A stretch of DNA of 64,000 nt from Pseudonocardia cypriaca (GCF_006717045.1 NZ_VFPH01000002.1:2046001-2110000); one strand, 5' to 3'. Shown: positions 27,328 through 36,369, counted from the first letter of the stretch. The notes: generated by a model not told the origin, from the sequence alone. Translations and numbers: made by a program.

Positions 27328-28292
27328 GTGACCACCCGGGGCACCCGGTCGACCGGGCCGAGGCGGACGCCGGCACCGTCGCGGACCCGACCGCGGGGTT
27401 CAGCAGCAACGTCGGCACCGCGATCACCACGCCGACGAGCGGGCAGACCGACCGGGCCACGTGGATCGGGATGCCGGATGAGCGCCCCCCGCGGCTGGGC
27501 TTCTTCACCGACACGTCGGTGTGCATTGGTTGCAAGGCCTGCGAGGTGGCCTGCAAGGAGTGGAACCTCGTCCCGGCCGACGCGGGACCGACCGGCAGCG
27601 GCTCGACGCGGATGGCCGACCTCGACCTGCTCGGCATGTCCTACGACAACACCGGGCACCTCGGCGCCAGCACCTGGCGCCACGTCGCCTTCGTCGAGTC
27701 CCACCACAGCAGCGGGCCCCAGAAGGGCGACGTGCGCTGGCTCATGGCCTCCGACGTCTGCAAGCACTGCACCCACGCCGCGTGTCTCGACGTCTGCCCC
27801 ACGGGCGCGCTGATGCGCACCGAGTTCGACACCGTCTACGTGCAGCCCGACGTCTGCAACGGCTGTGGCTACTGCGTGCCGGCCTGCCCGTACGGGGTGA
27901 TCGACATCCGGCCGGACGACGGCCGCGCGTTCAAGTGCACGCTCTGCTACGACCGCACCAAGGACGGCCTCACACCGGCGTGCGCCCAGGCATGTCCCAC
28001 CGAGTCCATCCAGTTCGGCCCGCTGGACGAGCTGCGCGAGCGCGCCGACCGGCGGCTGGAGCAGCTGCACGTCGCGGGCGTCGCCGAAGCGCAGCTGTAC
28101 GGGCGCGACCCGGACGACGGCGTCGGCGGGGACGGCGCGTTCTTCCTGCTGCTCGACGAGCCCGAGGTGTACGGGCTCCCGCCGGACCCCGTCGTCACCA
28201 CGCGGGACCTGCCGGCGATGTGGAAGCGCGCCGCGCTCGCCGCCGCCGGGCTCGCGGCCGCGGTCGCCGCGTCGTTCCTCGGGAGGAGCTGA
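27324..28292 (+). CDS. Formate dehydrogenase iron-sulfur (beta) subunit
   Basis: 322 aa from ATG 27324. Four [4Fe-4S] motifs are readable: CIGCKACEVACKEWN, CKHCTHAACLDVCP, CNGCGYCVPACP, and CTLC with the later CAQACP. This is the FdnH/HybA-type electron-transfer arrangement carrying electrons from the catalytic subunit. A C-terminal hydrophobic helix (about 302-320) would anchor it in the membrane. It overlaps the catalytic subunit gene by 4 nt and the NrfD gene by 1 nt. Confidence 0.92.
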   Translation: MSDHPGHPVDRAEADAGTVADPTAGFSSNVGTAITTPTSGQTDRATWIGMPDERPPRLGFFTDTSVCIGCKACEVACKEWNLVPADAGPTGSGSTRMADLDLLGMSYDNTGHLGASTWRHVAFVESHHSSGPQKGDVRWLMASDVCKHCTHAACLDVCPTGALMRTEFDTVYVQPDVCNGCGYCVPACPYGVIDIRPDDGRAFKCTLCYDRTKDGLTPACAQACPTESIQFGPLDELRERADRRLEQLHVAGVAEAQLYGRDPDDGVGGDGAFFLLLDEPEVYGLPPDPVVTTRDLPAMWKRAALAAAGLAAAVAASFLGRS

Positions 28293-29317
28293 TGGGCCGC
28301 CGTACCCGCGTGCGGGGCTCGATGGTGCCGGAGGCGGAGTTCAGCTCCTACTACGGCCGCCCGATCCTCAAGAAGCCGACGTGGAAGAACCCGGACGTGC
28401 CGCTCTACCTGTGGGTGGGCGGCATGGCGGGCGCCTCGTCGGTGGTCGCCGCCCTGGCCGACGCGACCGGTCGGCCGGTGCTGCGGCGGGGCGGCCGGCT
28501 CGTCGCCGCAGGCGGGGCGGCCGTCGGCACCGTCGCGCTGGTTCACGACCTCGGCCGGCCGGCCCGGTTCCTCAACATGCTGCGGGTGTTCAAGCCGACA
28601 TCGCCGCTGTCGGTGGGCTCGTGGATCCTGAGCCCGTTCGCCGCGGCCGCGTCCGCCGCGGCGGCGTCGGAGATCACCGGCATCGCGCCCGCGCTCGGCC
28701 GGCTCGCCGGCTGGGGCGCCGCGGCGTTCGGACCCCCGCTCGCCAGCTACACCGGCGTGCTGTTCGCCGACACCGCCGTCCCGGCGTGGCACGAGGCCCA
28801 CGGCGAGCTACCGGTGCTGTTCGCGGCGAGCGGCGCGGCGGCGGGCGCAGGCGCCCAGCTCGTCGTCACCGGGCTCGCCGGGGCCGCGCGCCGCGAGCGC
28901 ATGCCCGTCGTGCGCCTCGCCGTGGCCGGCGCCGCAGCCGAGCTCGCCGCAGGAGAACTGCTCGAACGCCGGCTGGAGCGCGTCCCCGGCGGTGTGGTGG
29001 ACGCCTGGCGCACCGGTAAGGCCGGCCGCTGGAACCGGCTCGCCCGCGTCCTGACCGCGGCCGGCGGCATCGGGGCCCTGCTCGCCGGCCTGCGCGGGCG
29101 GCCGGGCCGGGTGGCGGCCGTCGCGTCCGGTGCGGCGCTGGCCGCGGGGTCGCTCGCCACCAGGTTCGCCGCGTTCGAGGCCGGCCTCGCTTCCGCCGCC
29201 GACCCCGGGCACGTGGTCGCGCCCCAGCGAGCCCGCCTCGCCGCGGAAGGCCCCGCGAGCGCCGACGGCTCGTGGCTCGCGGGAGAGCGCGCCACCCGCC
29301 CGGTGCCGCGCAGCTGA
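28292..29317 (+). CDS. NrfD/PsrC-type membrane subunit of formate dehydrogenase
   Basis: 341 aa from ATG 28292, with GGAGGAG 5 nt upstream. The soluble N-terminus (PEAEFSSYYGRPILKKPTWK) is followed by about eight hydrophobic segments, typical of NrfD polytopic subunits that pass electrons to the quinone pool. Using NrfD instead of a FdnI-type cytochrome b suggests a quinone-linked respiratory formate dehydrogenase. No sel genes or fdhD are seen in the window. Confidence 0.82.
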   Translation: MGRRTRVRGSMVPEAEFSSYYGRPILKKPTWKNPDVPLYLWVGGMAGASSVVAALADATGRPVLRRGGRLVAAGGAAVGTVALVHDLGRPARFLNMLRVFKPTSPLSVGSWILSPFAAAASAAAASEITGIAPALGRLAGWGAAAFGPPLASYTGVLFADTAVPAWHEAHGELPVLFAASGAAAGAGAQLVVTGLAGAARRERMPVVRLAVAGAAAELAAGELLERRLERVPGGVVDAWRTGKAGRWNRLARVLTAAGGIGALLAGLRGRPGRVAAVASGAALAAGSLATRFAAFEAGLASAADPGHVVAPQRARLAAEGPASADGSWLAGERATRPVPRS

Positions 29318-29387
29318 CACCCCCCGACCGGGGGTCTGCCCGGCGGGTCCTCCCCATGATCAGCGCTTTTGCTGCCATGGTTGGGAG

Positions 29388-30758
29388 ATGGACGCCCTCG
29401 ACCTGACCGGGCTCACCGCAGCAGAGATCGTGTCGCGAGTGCGTGACGGGCGCAGCAGCGCGGTCGACGTCGCCCGCGCCCACCTGGCCAGGATCGCCGA
29501 GCACGACCCGGAGGTCGGCGCCTTCGCCGAGCACGACCCGGACCGGGTGCTCGCCGAGGCAGGCGGTGTCGACGCACGTGCCGACCGCTTCGCGCTCCCC
29601 CTCGCCGGGGTGCCGGTGGCCGTACCGGACGACGTCGACGTCGCGGGCTACCCCACCCGCCACGGGTCGAGCGCCACGTCCCCCGACCCCGCCCGCCGCG
29701 ACGACGAGCTGGTGAAGCGGCTGCGCGCCGCGGGCGCCGTCGTCGTCGGGAAGGTGCGGATGCCGGAGCTGGCCGCGTGGGCGTTCACCCAGGCCACGCA
29801 GGCGGCGCCGCGCAACCCCCTCGACCTCTCCCTCGACCCGGGCGGCTCCGGCGCCGCCGCGGCCGTCGCCGCCCGGATGGCGGTGCTGGCCATGGCCACC
29901 GACGGCGGCGGCGCGGCCCGCGTGCCCGCGGCCTGCTGCGGCCTCGTCGGGCTCAAGCCCGGCCCGCACGTGGTGCCGCTGCCCCGCGGCGCCGACGAGC
30001 ACTGGTGCGGGCTCGGCGCCACCGGCCCCATCGCCCGCACCGCCGAGGACGCAGCGCTGATGCTGAGCGTGCTCGCGGGTGACGCGATGGACCTGGACGT
30101 TCCGGGGCCGCGCCGCATCGCGCTCTCGCTGCGCGGACCGTGGCCGTCCCGCGGCCTCCACCCCGACCACCGGGCCGCCGCGATCGGGGCGGCCGCCCGG
30201 CTGCGCGCCGGCCCGGGCGGTGCCATCGTCACCTTCGCCGACCCGCCCTACCCCCGCGGGCTCGCCACCCAGTGGATGCGCCGGTGGCAGGCGGGCGTCG
30301 CCCTGGAGGCCGACGCGCTCGACCTCGACCTGGGCTCCGCGGAGCGGTGCACCGCCACCGTCGTGCGGAAGGGCCGCCGCGTCCTGCGCCTCACGCCGCC
30401 CCGGCCCGACACCGCCGCCGCGTGGCGCGAGCGCGTGCTCGGCTGGATGGACGAGGGCGAGTACGACGTGCTGCTCGGCCCGGCCACCGCCCAGCCGCCG
30501 CTGCGTGCGGGCGAGATGCTCGGGCACGGCTACACCTCGAGCCTCCTCACCACGGCCACCAGGCTCTCCTGCGCACCCGCCTGGAACCTCGCAGGCCTGC
30601 CCGCCGTGGTGGCACCGGTCCTGATCGGCGGCCGCCCGGTGGGCGTGCAGCTGGTCGGCCGCCCGGGCGCGGAGGCAGAGCTGCTCGCGGCAGCGGCGAA
30701 GCTGGAGCGCCGCGCGGTGCCGGTGGCGCGCGCGGCGGCACCGAGGGTCTACGCCTAG
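29388..30758 (+). CDS. Amidase-signature fold protein lacking the catalytic triad
   Basis: 456 aa from ATG 29388, preceded by GGGAG. Fold-level amidase signature sequence is clear (GKVRMPELAAWAF, RVPAACCGLVGLKPG, C-terminal GRPVGVQLVGRPGAE), but the Ser-cisSer-Lys triad is gone. The usual V-A-V-K-D reads VAVPDD (Pro80 for Lys), GGSSGGS is shortened to GGSGA, and the nucleophile in D-T-G-G-S reads D-G-G-G-A (Ala176). It is a full-length, uninterrupted frame, so more likely a pseudoenzyme with a binding or regulatory role than a dead gene. It is transcribed after the formate dehydrogenase operon with a 70-nt gap. Confidence 0.85.
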   Translation: MDALDLTGLTAAEIVSRVRDGRSSAVDVARAHLARIAEHDPEVGAFAEHDPDRVLAEAGGVDARADRFALPLAGVPVAVPDDVDVAGYPTRHGSSATSPDPARRDDELVKRLRAAGAVVVGKVRMPELAAWAFTQATQAAPRNPLDLSLDPGGSGAAAAVAARMAVLAMATDGGGAARVPAACCGLVGLKPGPHVVPLPRGADEHWCGLGATGPIARTAEDAALMLSVLAGDAMDLDVPGPRRIALSLRGPWPSRGLHPDHRAAAIGAAARLRAGPGGAIVTFADPPYPRGLATQWMRRWQAGVALEADALDLDLGSAERCTATVVRKGRRVLRLTPPRPDTAAAWRERVLGWMDEGEYDVLLGPATAQPPLRAGEMLGHGYTSSLLTTATRLSCAPAWNLAGLPAVVAPVLIGGRPVGVQLVGRPGAEAELLAAAAKLERRAVPVARAAAPRVYA

Positions 30759-30762
30759 CGAA

Positions 30763-30880
30763 GATCGCTCCGAGATCCGGTGCATCGCCCTGGCGAGGAC
30801 GAAAACCGGGGTTCGGGATCGATCGATCGTTCCGACCTACATGTGAGCGCCCTCTGAGGGGCGCTCGGGCGCATTTCGGA
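30763..30880. repeat. Composite repeat flanking the DUF559 gene, left copy
   Basis: Contains GATCGCTCCGAGATCC (30763), GGGATCGATCGATCG (30818-30832) and GATCGTTCCGAC (30825), ending in a GC hairpin. The same order of elements recurs at 31805-31925 on the other side of the DUF559 gene, diverged but in direct orientation. Confidence 0.5.
30845..30866. terminator. Bidirectional hairpin between amidase-like and DUF559 genes
   Basis: GAGCGCCC (30845-30852) pairs with GGGCGCTC (30859-30866) around a 6-nt loop. It sits between the convergent stops at 30758 and 30885 and forms part of the left repeat. Confidence 0.55.
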
Positions 30881-30884
30881 AAGA

Positions 30885-31766
30885 TCACACTGCTGGGAGC
30901 CCTTGCTCCTGCGCCGCGCGGTGCAAAGCGTCGCGCACCGTCGAGGCGATCCACCACGGCCGTCCGAGCACCACCGCCGCCCGGAACCTCATCACCAACC
31001 AACCGCAGCGGCCCAGATAGGTGGCGCGGTGCAGGTCGCGAAGGGCCCGGTCGGGGTCCAGGTGGTCGCGGCCGTCGTACTCCACGGCCACCATCAGCTC
31101 CGGATACGCCATGTCGAGCCGGTACGGGCCCACCGGGTGCTGCAGCACCGGCGGTGGGAGACCGGCGAAGTGCAGCGCCAGCCTGATCCGGGTCTCCATC
31201 GGCGACTCGGCGAACGGGTTCGAGAGCGCCACCACCTCCGGGAGCTGCGCGGTGCCGCGGCTACCCAGCCGACGCCGGGCCATCAGCAGCATGTCGGCCG
31301 GCACGATCCCCTGGGCGAACGCCAGCGCGTCCACCGCGACGACCGCCTCGACCAGCGGCAACCGGCGCGCGAGGTCGTAGGCGGTGCGCAGCGGGCCCGT
31401 GACGGCGCACCCGACCACCTCGGTGACCTCGACGGACGCGAACTCGTCGCGCCGCACCAGCAGCCCGCGCCGCGATGTCATGCCCCCGCGAGCCACGACG
31501 ACCTCGGCGGGAGCGCCGAGCGGCGCGCACGACGCCCCGAGCAGCTCAGCAGCGGAGAACCCGCCGAGCACGCCGCGGCCGTCGAGGAGGAGGTGGGCGG
31601 CACGGGAGCGCACCTCCAAGGTGATCTGGACGTCAGCTCGGATGTAGATCCCGGTGAAGAGGCGGCGGAAGCCCGGGCCTCTCAGCACCTTGGGCGTAAC
31701 GAGCCCGGCGACGACGGCGGCGGTCCCCCGGAACGGCTGGCACAGATCGATCGGCATGGCCGGCAC
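30885..31766 (-). CDS. AbiEi-like / DUF559 (Vsr-type nuclease fold) protein
   Basis: 293 aa. The N-terminal half resembles the winged-helix AbiEi antitoxin type (VLRGPGFRRLFTGIYIRAD, TGPLRTAYDLARRLP). The C-terminal part has the DUF559/Vsr-like motif YRLDMAYPELMVAVEYDGRDH followed by a conserved R-x-x-x-L and W-L-V-M-R-F, a PD-(D/E)xK-like core. Such fusions are common accessory genes in actinobacteria with no settled function; defence or DNA repair is conceivable. No AbiEii toxin partner is adjacent. It is bracketed by two related repeat elements, suggesting a transferred or exchanged cassette. Confidence 0.75.
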   Translation of the reverse strand: MPAMPIDLCQPFRGTAAVVAGLVTPKVLRGPGFRRLFTGIYIRADVQITLEVRSRAAHLLLDGRGVLGGFSAAELLGASCAPLGAPAEVVVARGGMTSRRGLLVRRDEFASVEVTEVVGCAVTGPLRTAYDLARRLPLVEAVVAVDALAFAQGIVPADMLLMARRRLGSRGTAQLPEVVALSNPFAESPMETRIRLALHFAGLPPPVLQHPVGPYRLDMAYPELMVAVEYDGRDHLDPDRALRDLHRATYLGRCGWLVMRFRAAVVLGRPWWIASTVRDALHRAAQEQGLPAV

Positions 31767-31804
31767 TGACGGTGGCGGGCACGAGTCGGTTCCATCGACG
31801 CCAT

Positions 31805-31925
31805 GATCGTTCCGATATCCACTTCAACGCCCCGAGCGGGGCGGAAACCGTGCAATCGGATCGATCGATCTATCCGAGTCGTCCGGATTCACACTTCGGA
31901 AGGCGCTCGATCGGATCTCGGGACG
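31805..31925. repeat. Composite repeat flanking the DUF559 gene, right copy
   Basis: GATCGTTCCGATATCCAC at 31805 is followed by a GCCCCG-AG-CGGGGC hairpin (31829-31842), then GGATCGATCGATC (31858-31870) and TATCCGAG. Elements match the left copy in order and orientation. The segment also separates the DUF559 start from the cds1 stop. Confidence 0.5.
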
Positions 31926-31926
31926 A

Positions 31927-33066
31927 TCATGCGGTCGCCGGCGGCACCCACTCCCCCGTCACGAAGAACCGCTCCAGCGTCGCCGTGTACGGCGCGAGGT
32001 CGATCCCCTGCCGCTGCAGCCAGCCGGCGTCGTAGTAGCTGTGCTGGTACCGGTCGCCGCCGTCGCAGATCAGCGTCACCACGCTGCCCCGCACCCCGGC
32101 CGCCAGCATCCGCGCGACCAGCTGCCAGACGCCCCACAGGTTGGTGCCGGTCGACCCACCTGCCCACCGGCCGGTCACCTCGCGGAGGTGGCGGACGGCG
32201 GCGATGCTCGCGGCGTCCGGCACCGGGATCATCAGGTCGATCACGGTGGGCACGAAGCTCGGCTCCATCCGTGGGCGCCCGATCCCCTCGATCCGCGAGG
32301 GCATGCCGGTGGCGTAGTCCGGCGCGCCGGTCGTCCAGCCCGGGAAGAACGCGGAGTTCTCCGGGTCGACGACGGCGAGGCGGGTGGGGTGGCGGCGGTA
32401 GCGCAGGTAGCGCCCGATCGTCGCCGACGTCCCGCCGGTGCCTGCGCCCACGACGATCCACTCCGGCACCGCGAAGCGCTCCATCGCGAGCTGCTCGAAG
32501 ATCGACTCGGCGATGTTGTTATTGCCCCGCCAGTCGGTGGCCCGCTCGGCGTAGGTGAACTGGTCGATGTAGTGCCCGCCGCACTCGTCGGCCAGCCGCT
32601 GGGCCTCCGAGTACATGTCCGGCGCCTTGTCGACGAAGTGGCACCGTCCGCCGTAGCGCTCGATCAGCGCGATCTTCTCCGGGCTCGTGCTGCGGGGCAC
32701 GACCGTCACGAACGGCACCCCGATCAGCTGCGCGAAGTAGGCCTCCGACACGGCCGTCGAGCCGGAGCTCGCCTCGACCACCGTGGTGCCCTCCACGATC
32801 CAGCCGCTCGTCAGCGCGTAGAGGAAGAGCGAGCGGGCGAGGCGGTGCTTGAGGCTGCCGGTGGGGTGCACCGACTCGTCCTTGAGGTACACGTCGATGC
32901 CCCACCCGGGCGGCAGGGGGAAGACGTGCAGGTGGGTGTCCGCGGAGCGGTTGGCGTCGGCCTCGACGCGCCGGATGGCCTCCGTGACCCAGGCGCGGGT
33001 GCGGTCGCAGGAGCGGTCGACGGGTTCGGACCCGGTGCCGGTCAACACCGCGCCAGTCAACCCCAC
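31927..33066 (-). CDS. cds1: PLP-dependent cysteine desulfhydrase, Cds1 type
   Basis: 379 aa from GTG 33066. Fold type II PLP enzyme: PLP-lysine Lys73 in [27 protein letters not shown] around the substrate site, and phosphate-binding [13 protein letters not shown]. As I recall it, the sequence tracks M. tuberculosis Rv3684 (Cds1) over its whole length, e.g. [15 protein letters not shown] and RIEGIGRPR. Cds1 degrades L-cysteine to H2S, pyruvate and ammonia and affects redox balance and respiration. It overlaps the upstream PhoX-like gene by 10 nt. Confidence 0.85.
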   Translation of the reverse strand: MGLTGAVLTGTGSEPVDRSCDRTRAWVTEAIRRVEADANRSADTHLHVFPLPPGWGIDVYLKDESVHPTGSLKHRLARSLFLYALTSGWIVEGTTVVEASSGSTAVSEAYFAQLIGVPFVTVVPRSTSPEKIALIERYGGRCHFVDKAPDMYSEAQRLADECGGHYIDQFTYAERATDWRGNNNIAESIFEQLAMERFAVPEWIVVGAGTGGTSATIGRYLRYRRHPTRLAVVDPENSAFFPGWTTGAPDYATGMPSRIEGIGRPRMEPSFVPTVIDLMIPVPDAASIAAVRHLREVTGRWAGGSTGTNLWGVWQLVARMLAAGVRGSVVTLICDGGDRYQHSYYDAGWLQRQGIDLAPYTATLERFFVTGEWVPPATA

Positions 33067-34367
33067 GGACCGGTGATGGCGAACATCGTGCCCGGCACCT
33101 GCAGGTTGGCGAACAGCACCCGGCCGTCCGCGCTGAAGACGGGGCCGGTGAACTCGCTGCCGCGCTCGCCGCGGGCGAGCCGGAACGTCGAGCCGTCCTC
33201 GGACGCCCCGACGAGGTGGTTGGTCCCGTCACCGTCCTCGGCGATGATCACGCCGCCGTGCGGCGAGACGCTGATGTTGTCCGGGCCGTCGCCGCCGTCG
33301 TCCTGGCCCGTGAACAGGAGTCGCAGTGTGAACGTCGACCGCCACGGGTCGTAGAACCACACCTGCCCGCGATGGCTGGTGGAGAAGCTCGACACGATGT
33401 ACGCGCCGCCGTCGCCCCACCAGGCCCCTTCCAGCTTGTGCGCGCGGGTGACGCGGCCGTCGTCGAGCTGCCTGCGCACGGACTGCTCCCGGCCGTCCCG
33501 GTCGGGCACCTCCACCCACTCCACGGCGTAGGTGGTTCCCGCGGACGACGCCCGCGACAGGTCGTCGACGTGCGCGCCGCCCTCGTCGGTGCAGCGCATC
33601 GCCGCCAGCACCCCGTCGGTGTCGCCGAGCCCGCGCAGCACCCCACGGCCGGGCCGCACGCCCTGCGGTGGCACCCAGCGGTAGACGAGCCCGTTCGGTG
33701 CGGCCGCGTCCTCGGTGAGGTAGATCTCGCCGGTGGCGGGGTCGACCGCGAGCGCCTCGTGTGAGTAGCGGCCGAGCGCCTTCACCGGACGCGGATCGCG
33801 GATCGCGGCCCGGTCGAACGGGTCCACCTCGAAGACGTAGCCGTGGTCGCGCTCGTACCCGCGGTCACCGGCCCGTGCCTCCGTCTCCTCGCACGTCAGC
33901 CAGGTTCCCCATGGCGTCACTCCACCCGCGCAGTTCGTCGACGTGCCGGCGACACCGACGCGCTCGGACACCCGCCGCCCCGCGGCGTCGGTCGTGACGA
34001 TCGTGCACCCGCCGGCCGCGCCCGGGTCGTAGACCAGCCCGTCGAGGTGCGGCACGGCCAGCTCCGTGCCCGCCCCCTCGCGGATCTCGTGGTTGAGCAC
34101 GAGCACGGTTCCGCCGCCGGCGACGGCGAACGCGCCGGTGCCGTCGTGGTTGCGCGGAGTGGGCTCGCCGGTGTCCAGCCTCGTGGCGCCGGCCTCGCTG
34201 ACGACCGCGTAGGTGAACCCCTCCGGTAGCGCGAGCCGCCCAGCGGGGTCGTCGACGAGGGGCCCGTACCCGGCCGGTGGGGCCGCGACCCGCAGGAGGT
34301 CCGTGCTCCCGGCCAGGAGGATCCCGGCCGCCGACCGCCGGAGGAACGCACGCCGTGACAGCCCCAT
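33057..34367 (-). CDS. PhoX-like / DUF839 secreted protein with Tat signal
   Basis: 436 aa. The N-terminus has a twin-arginine signal, SRRAFLRR at 4-11, followed by a hydrophobic stretch, so it is exported folded and probably metal-loaded. The body is a DUF839/PhoX beta-propeller: [59 protein letters not shown], and [19 protein letters not shown]. PhoX proteins are Ca/Fe alkaline phosphatases; phosphatase activity is plausible but not certain for this subgroup. Translationally coupled to cds1. Confidence 0.83.
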   Translation of the reverse strand: MGLSRRAFLRRSAAGILLAGSTDLLRVAAPPAGYGPLVDDPAGRLALPEGFTYAVVSEAGATRLDTGEPTPRNHDGTGAFAVAGGGTVLVLNHEIREGAGTELAVPHLDGLVYDPGAAGGCTIVTTDAAGRRVSERVGVAGTSTNCAGGVTPWGTWLTCEETEARAGDRGYERDHGYVFEVDPFDRAAIRDPRPVKALGRYSHEALAVDPATGEIYLTEDAAAPNGLVYRWVPPQGVRPGRGVLRGLGDTDGVLAAMRCTDEGGAHVDDLSRASSAGTTYAVEWVEVPDRDGREQSVRRQLDDGRVTRAHKLEGAWWGDGGAYIVSSFSTSHRGQVWFYDPWRSTFTLRLLFTGQDDGGDGPDNISVSPHGGVIIAEDGDGTNHLVGASEDGSTFRLARGERGSEFTGPVFSADGRVLFANLQVPGTMFAITGPWG

Positions 34368-34459
34368 GGGACCGATGAAATCGGACGGACCGCCGAGGTG
34401 GTGGGACGCCGGCCCCGAAGTCGCTCGCCCGCGTGACCGCCCCTCCTACCGTGACCGTC

Positions 34460-34744
34460 ATGACCGAGGGAGGGCTGCGCGAGCAGTGGCGCCGGGACGC
34501 GCTCCTGCTCGGTGCGATCGGCCACCGGTTCGAGGACGTGGAGTTACCTACAGTGATCACTTGATTACCGAACGAACTCGCCGAGCGTGCCGCGGCGGCA
34601 TGGGACCGGGGAGGACGTCGGCCCGCTCGCGCGCGAGGACCGCCGGGCGGGCGATGACGTGGTGGTCGAGCTGGGCGTGGGCTGATCGCGCAGGCACTGG
34701 ACGCCGCCGAGAACGCCGCCGAGGACGTCGCCGACCAGGCCTGA
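34460..34744 (+). pseudogene. Decayed small gene with in-frame stop and two frameshifts
   Basis: ATG 34460 opens MTEGGLREQWRRDALLLGAI, then meets TGA at 34562-34564. The same frame continues as ELAERAAAAWDRG. Protein-like sequence then moves to another frame from 34614 (DVGPLAREDRRAGDDVVVE) to 34682, and returns to the first frame as LIAQALDAAENAAEDVADQA before TGA 34742. One stop and two compensating indels indicate a relic or sequencing errors. The family is not recognised. The rest of 34368-34893 holds nothing identifiable. Confidence 0.5.
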
Positions 34745-34893
34745 GCTGCGCGGGCCGCAGGCCGCGGCCCGGCGACCGCACGTCCCGCAAGCCCGTGCGC
34801 TGCGGCAATGCGCTACACCGTCGACCGCAGAGAGACCCCCGCCCGCCGACGCCGAATGGAGGAACACCGGTTCGAGCGAACACACTACCGGGC

Positions 34894-35685
34894 GTGACGA
34901 TCAGCACCCCCCAGAACTCCGTCCACAACAGTGGGGGCGTCCCGTCCCCCGCCGGAGCGTCGTTCGACATCGTCCGCCGCGGCTACGACCGCGACCAGGT
35001 CGATGCGCAGATGCGCGACCTCCGTGACCGCGTCAACGCCGCCGAGACCCAGCGCAAGGCGGCCGAGCAGCACGCTCGCGCCCTCGAGGGCGAACTGCGC
35101 AACGCCCGTTCCCAACAAGCCGACGGCCCGATCTCGCAGGACAGCTTCGGGTTCCGCGCGGAGAAGATCCTGCGGCTCGCCGAGCACGAGGCGGCCGACG
35201 TCCGCAGCCGGGCCGCCAACGAGGCCACCGCGCTCGTCGAGCAGGCCCGTGCCGACGCCGAGCGGCACCGCCACGAGGTCGAGCAGAAGCTCATCGCGCG
35301 CTCCGCCGAGCTCGACCAGGAGGCTGCGCAGCGCAACGTGGCCATCCAGGAGCGGGAGCAGCAGGCGGCCGCCATGCTCGCAGCCGCCCGCGAGGACGCC
35401 AGCCGCATCACCGACGACGCGCGCGCCGCCGCCGACAAGGTCCTCTCCGAGGCGCAGGCCCGCGCCAAGGAGGTGCTCAACCGCAGCGACCAGGACCTCA
35501 AGCGCCGCCGGGAGGCCGCCGAGCAGGAGCTGCGCCGCATCGGCTCGCTCCACGAGGGCGTGCGGAACGAGATGGCCCGGCTGCACAAGCTCCTCGGCAC
35601 CGAGCTCGGCGAGAGCCTCACGCGGACCAACAACAACAGCACCAAGGACTCCGCGGACCGCAACGGCGTCACCGCTCGCGCATAG
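34894..35685 (+). CDS. DivIVA-like coiled-coil protein
   Basis: 263 aa from GTG 34894, which places the conserved N-terminal block FDIVRRGYDRDQVDAQM at residues ~24-40. This F-x-x-V-x-R-G-Y-D-x-x-Q-V block is the membrane-binding/dimer segment of DivIVA-domain proteins. A long continuous coiled coil with A/E/R/Q heptads follows to ~240, then a polar tail. Such proteins organise polar growth or cell-wall synthesis in actinobacteria; this one may be a cytoskeletal relative rather than Wag31 itself. Monocistronic here. Confidence 0.82.
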   Translation: MTISTPQNSVHNSGGVPSPAGASFDIVRRGYDRDQVDAQMRDLRDRVNAAETQRKAAEQHARALEGELRNARSQQADGPISQDSFGFRAEKILRLAEHEAADVRSRAANEATALVEQARADAERHRHEVEQKLIARSAELDQEAAQRNVAIQEREQQAAAMLAAAREDASRITDDARAAADKVLSEAQARAKEVLNRSDQDLKRRREAAEQELRRIGSLHEGVRNEMARLHKLLGTELGESLTRTNNNSTKDSADRNGVTARA

Positions 35686-35819
35686 CCGCGACCGCTGATC
35701 GTCCGTTCCGATCCGCACCTCCCCCGCGGGCGGCCTGGACGGGTCCCTCTGCCGACCCGTTCGGGCCGCCCGCCGCTCCAGGTGGCACGCGAGGCCCCGG
35801 AGCCTTACGGTTGCGTCCG

Positions 35820-36233
35820 ATGTCCGAGACGCGCGAGAACCTGCAGGCGGACCCCTCGTCAACGCGACGCGGGGGTGACACCGACGACCAGATCACGCTG
35901 ACGACCACCCGCCCGGCTACCGGGCAGGTCGTCATCAAGGTCGGCGGTGAGGTCGACATGCTCACCTCCCCACAGCTGCGCTTCGCGGTGCTCGACCAGT
36001 TCGAGCCCGACGCCGGGGTGGAGCTCGTCGTGCTCGACCTCGACGGAGTCACCTTCCTCGGCACCAGCGGCCTGGCGGTGCTCATCGAGGTGCGCGAGGC
36101 CGCCCACACGGCCGGCGTGGAGCTGCGGCTGGCGTGCACCGCACGTCGCGTGCTCCGGCCGCTCACGATCGCCGGCCTGATCCCCCTCTTCGACATCCAC
36201 GACTCGGTGGAGCGGGCACTCGCCGCGACCTGA
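35820..36233 (+). CDS. STAS-domain anti-sigma factor antagonist
   Basis: 137 aa from ATG 35820 (an upstream TTG at 35811 is less likely). After a ~25-residue polar tail, the STAS domain shows KVGGEVDMLTSPQL and phosphorylatable serine in TFLGTSGLAVLIEV. RsbV/SpoIIAA-type antagonist of an RsbW-like kinase. It lies between a coiled-coil protein gene and whiB; a 28-bp palindrome starts 16 nt after its stop. Confidence 0.87.
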   Translation: MSETRENLQADPSSTRRGGDTDDQITLTTTRPATGQVVIKVGGEVDMLTSPQLRFAVLDQFEPDAGVELVVLDLDGVTFLGTSGLAVLIEVREAAHTAGVELRLACTARRVLRPLTIAGLIPLFDIHDSVERALAAT

Positions 36234-36248
36234 CGAGTAGCGAACCGC

Positions 36249-36276
36249 CTCAGATGTGAGCTGGCTCACATCTGAG
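36249..36276. promoter_or_regulatory. 28-bp perfect palindrome containing a consensus CRP-like site
   Basis: Arms 36249-36261 and 36264-36276 are perfectly complementary (13 bp, 2-nt centre). The core reads TGTGA-GCTGGC-TCACA, an exact CRP/GlxR consensus. It lies 94 nt before the whiB start and 16 nt after the STAS stop. With a 2-nt centre, a protein-binding site is likelier than an RNA terminator hairpin. Confidence 0.6.
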
Positions 36277-36369
36277 TAGTCCGCGCCCTCACGCGTTTGG
36301 TCGCCCATGCGCCTGGGAAGAAGCACCTCGATCGCCCGGAACGTCGGGCACGAACGACAAGAGGTGACG

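Noticed and set aside
29319..29340. A terminator after the formate dehydrogenase operon
   Set aside because: Only a 5-bp C/G stem with a 4-nt loop is present; too weak to call.
29388..30758. Functional amidase such as GatA or an aryl acylamidase
   Set aside because: The Lys, cis-Ser and nucleophilic Ser positions are all substituted.
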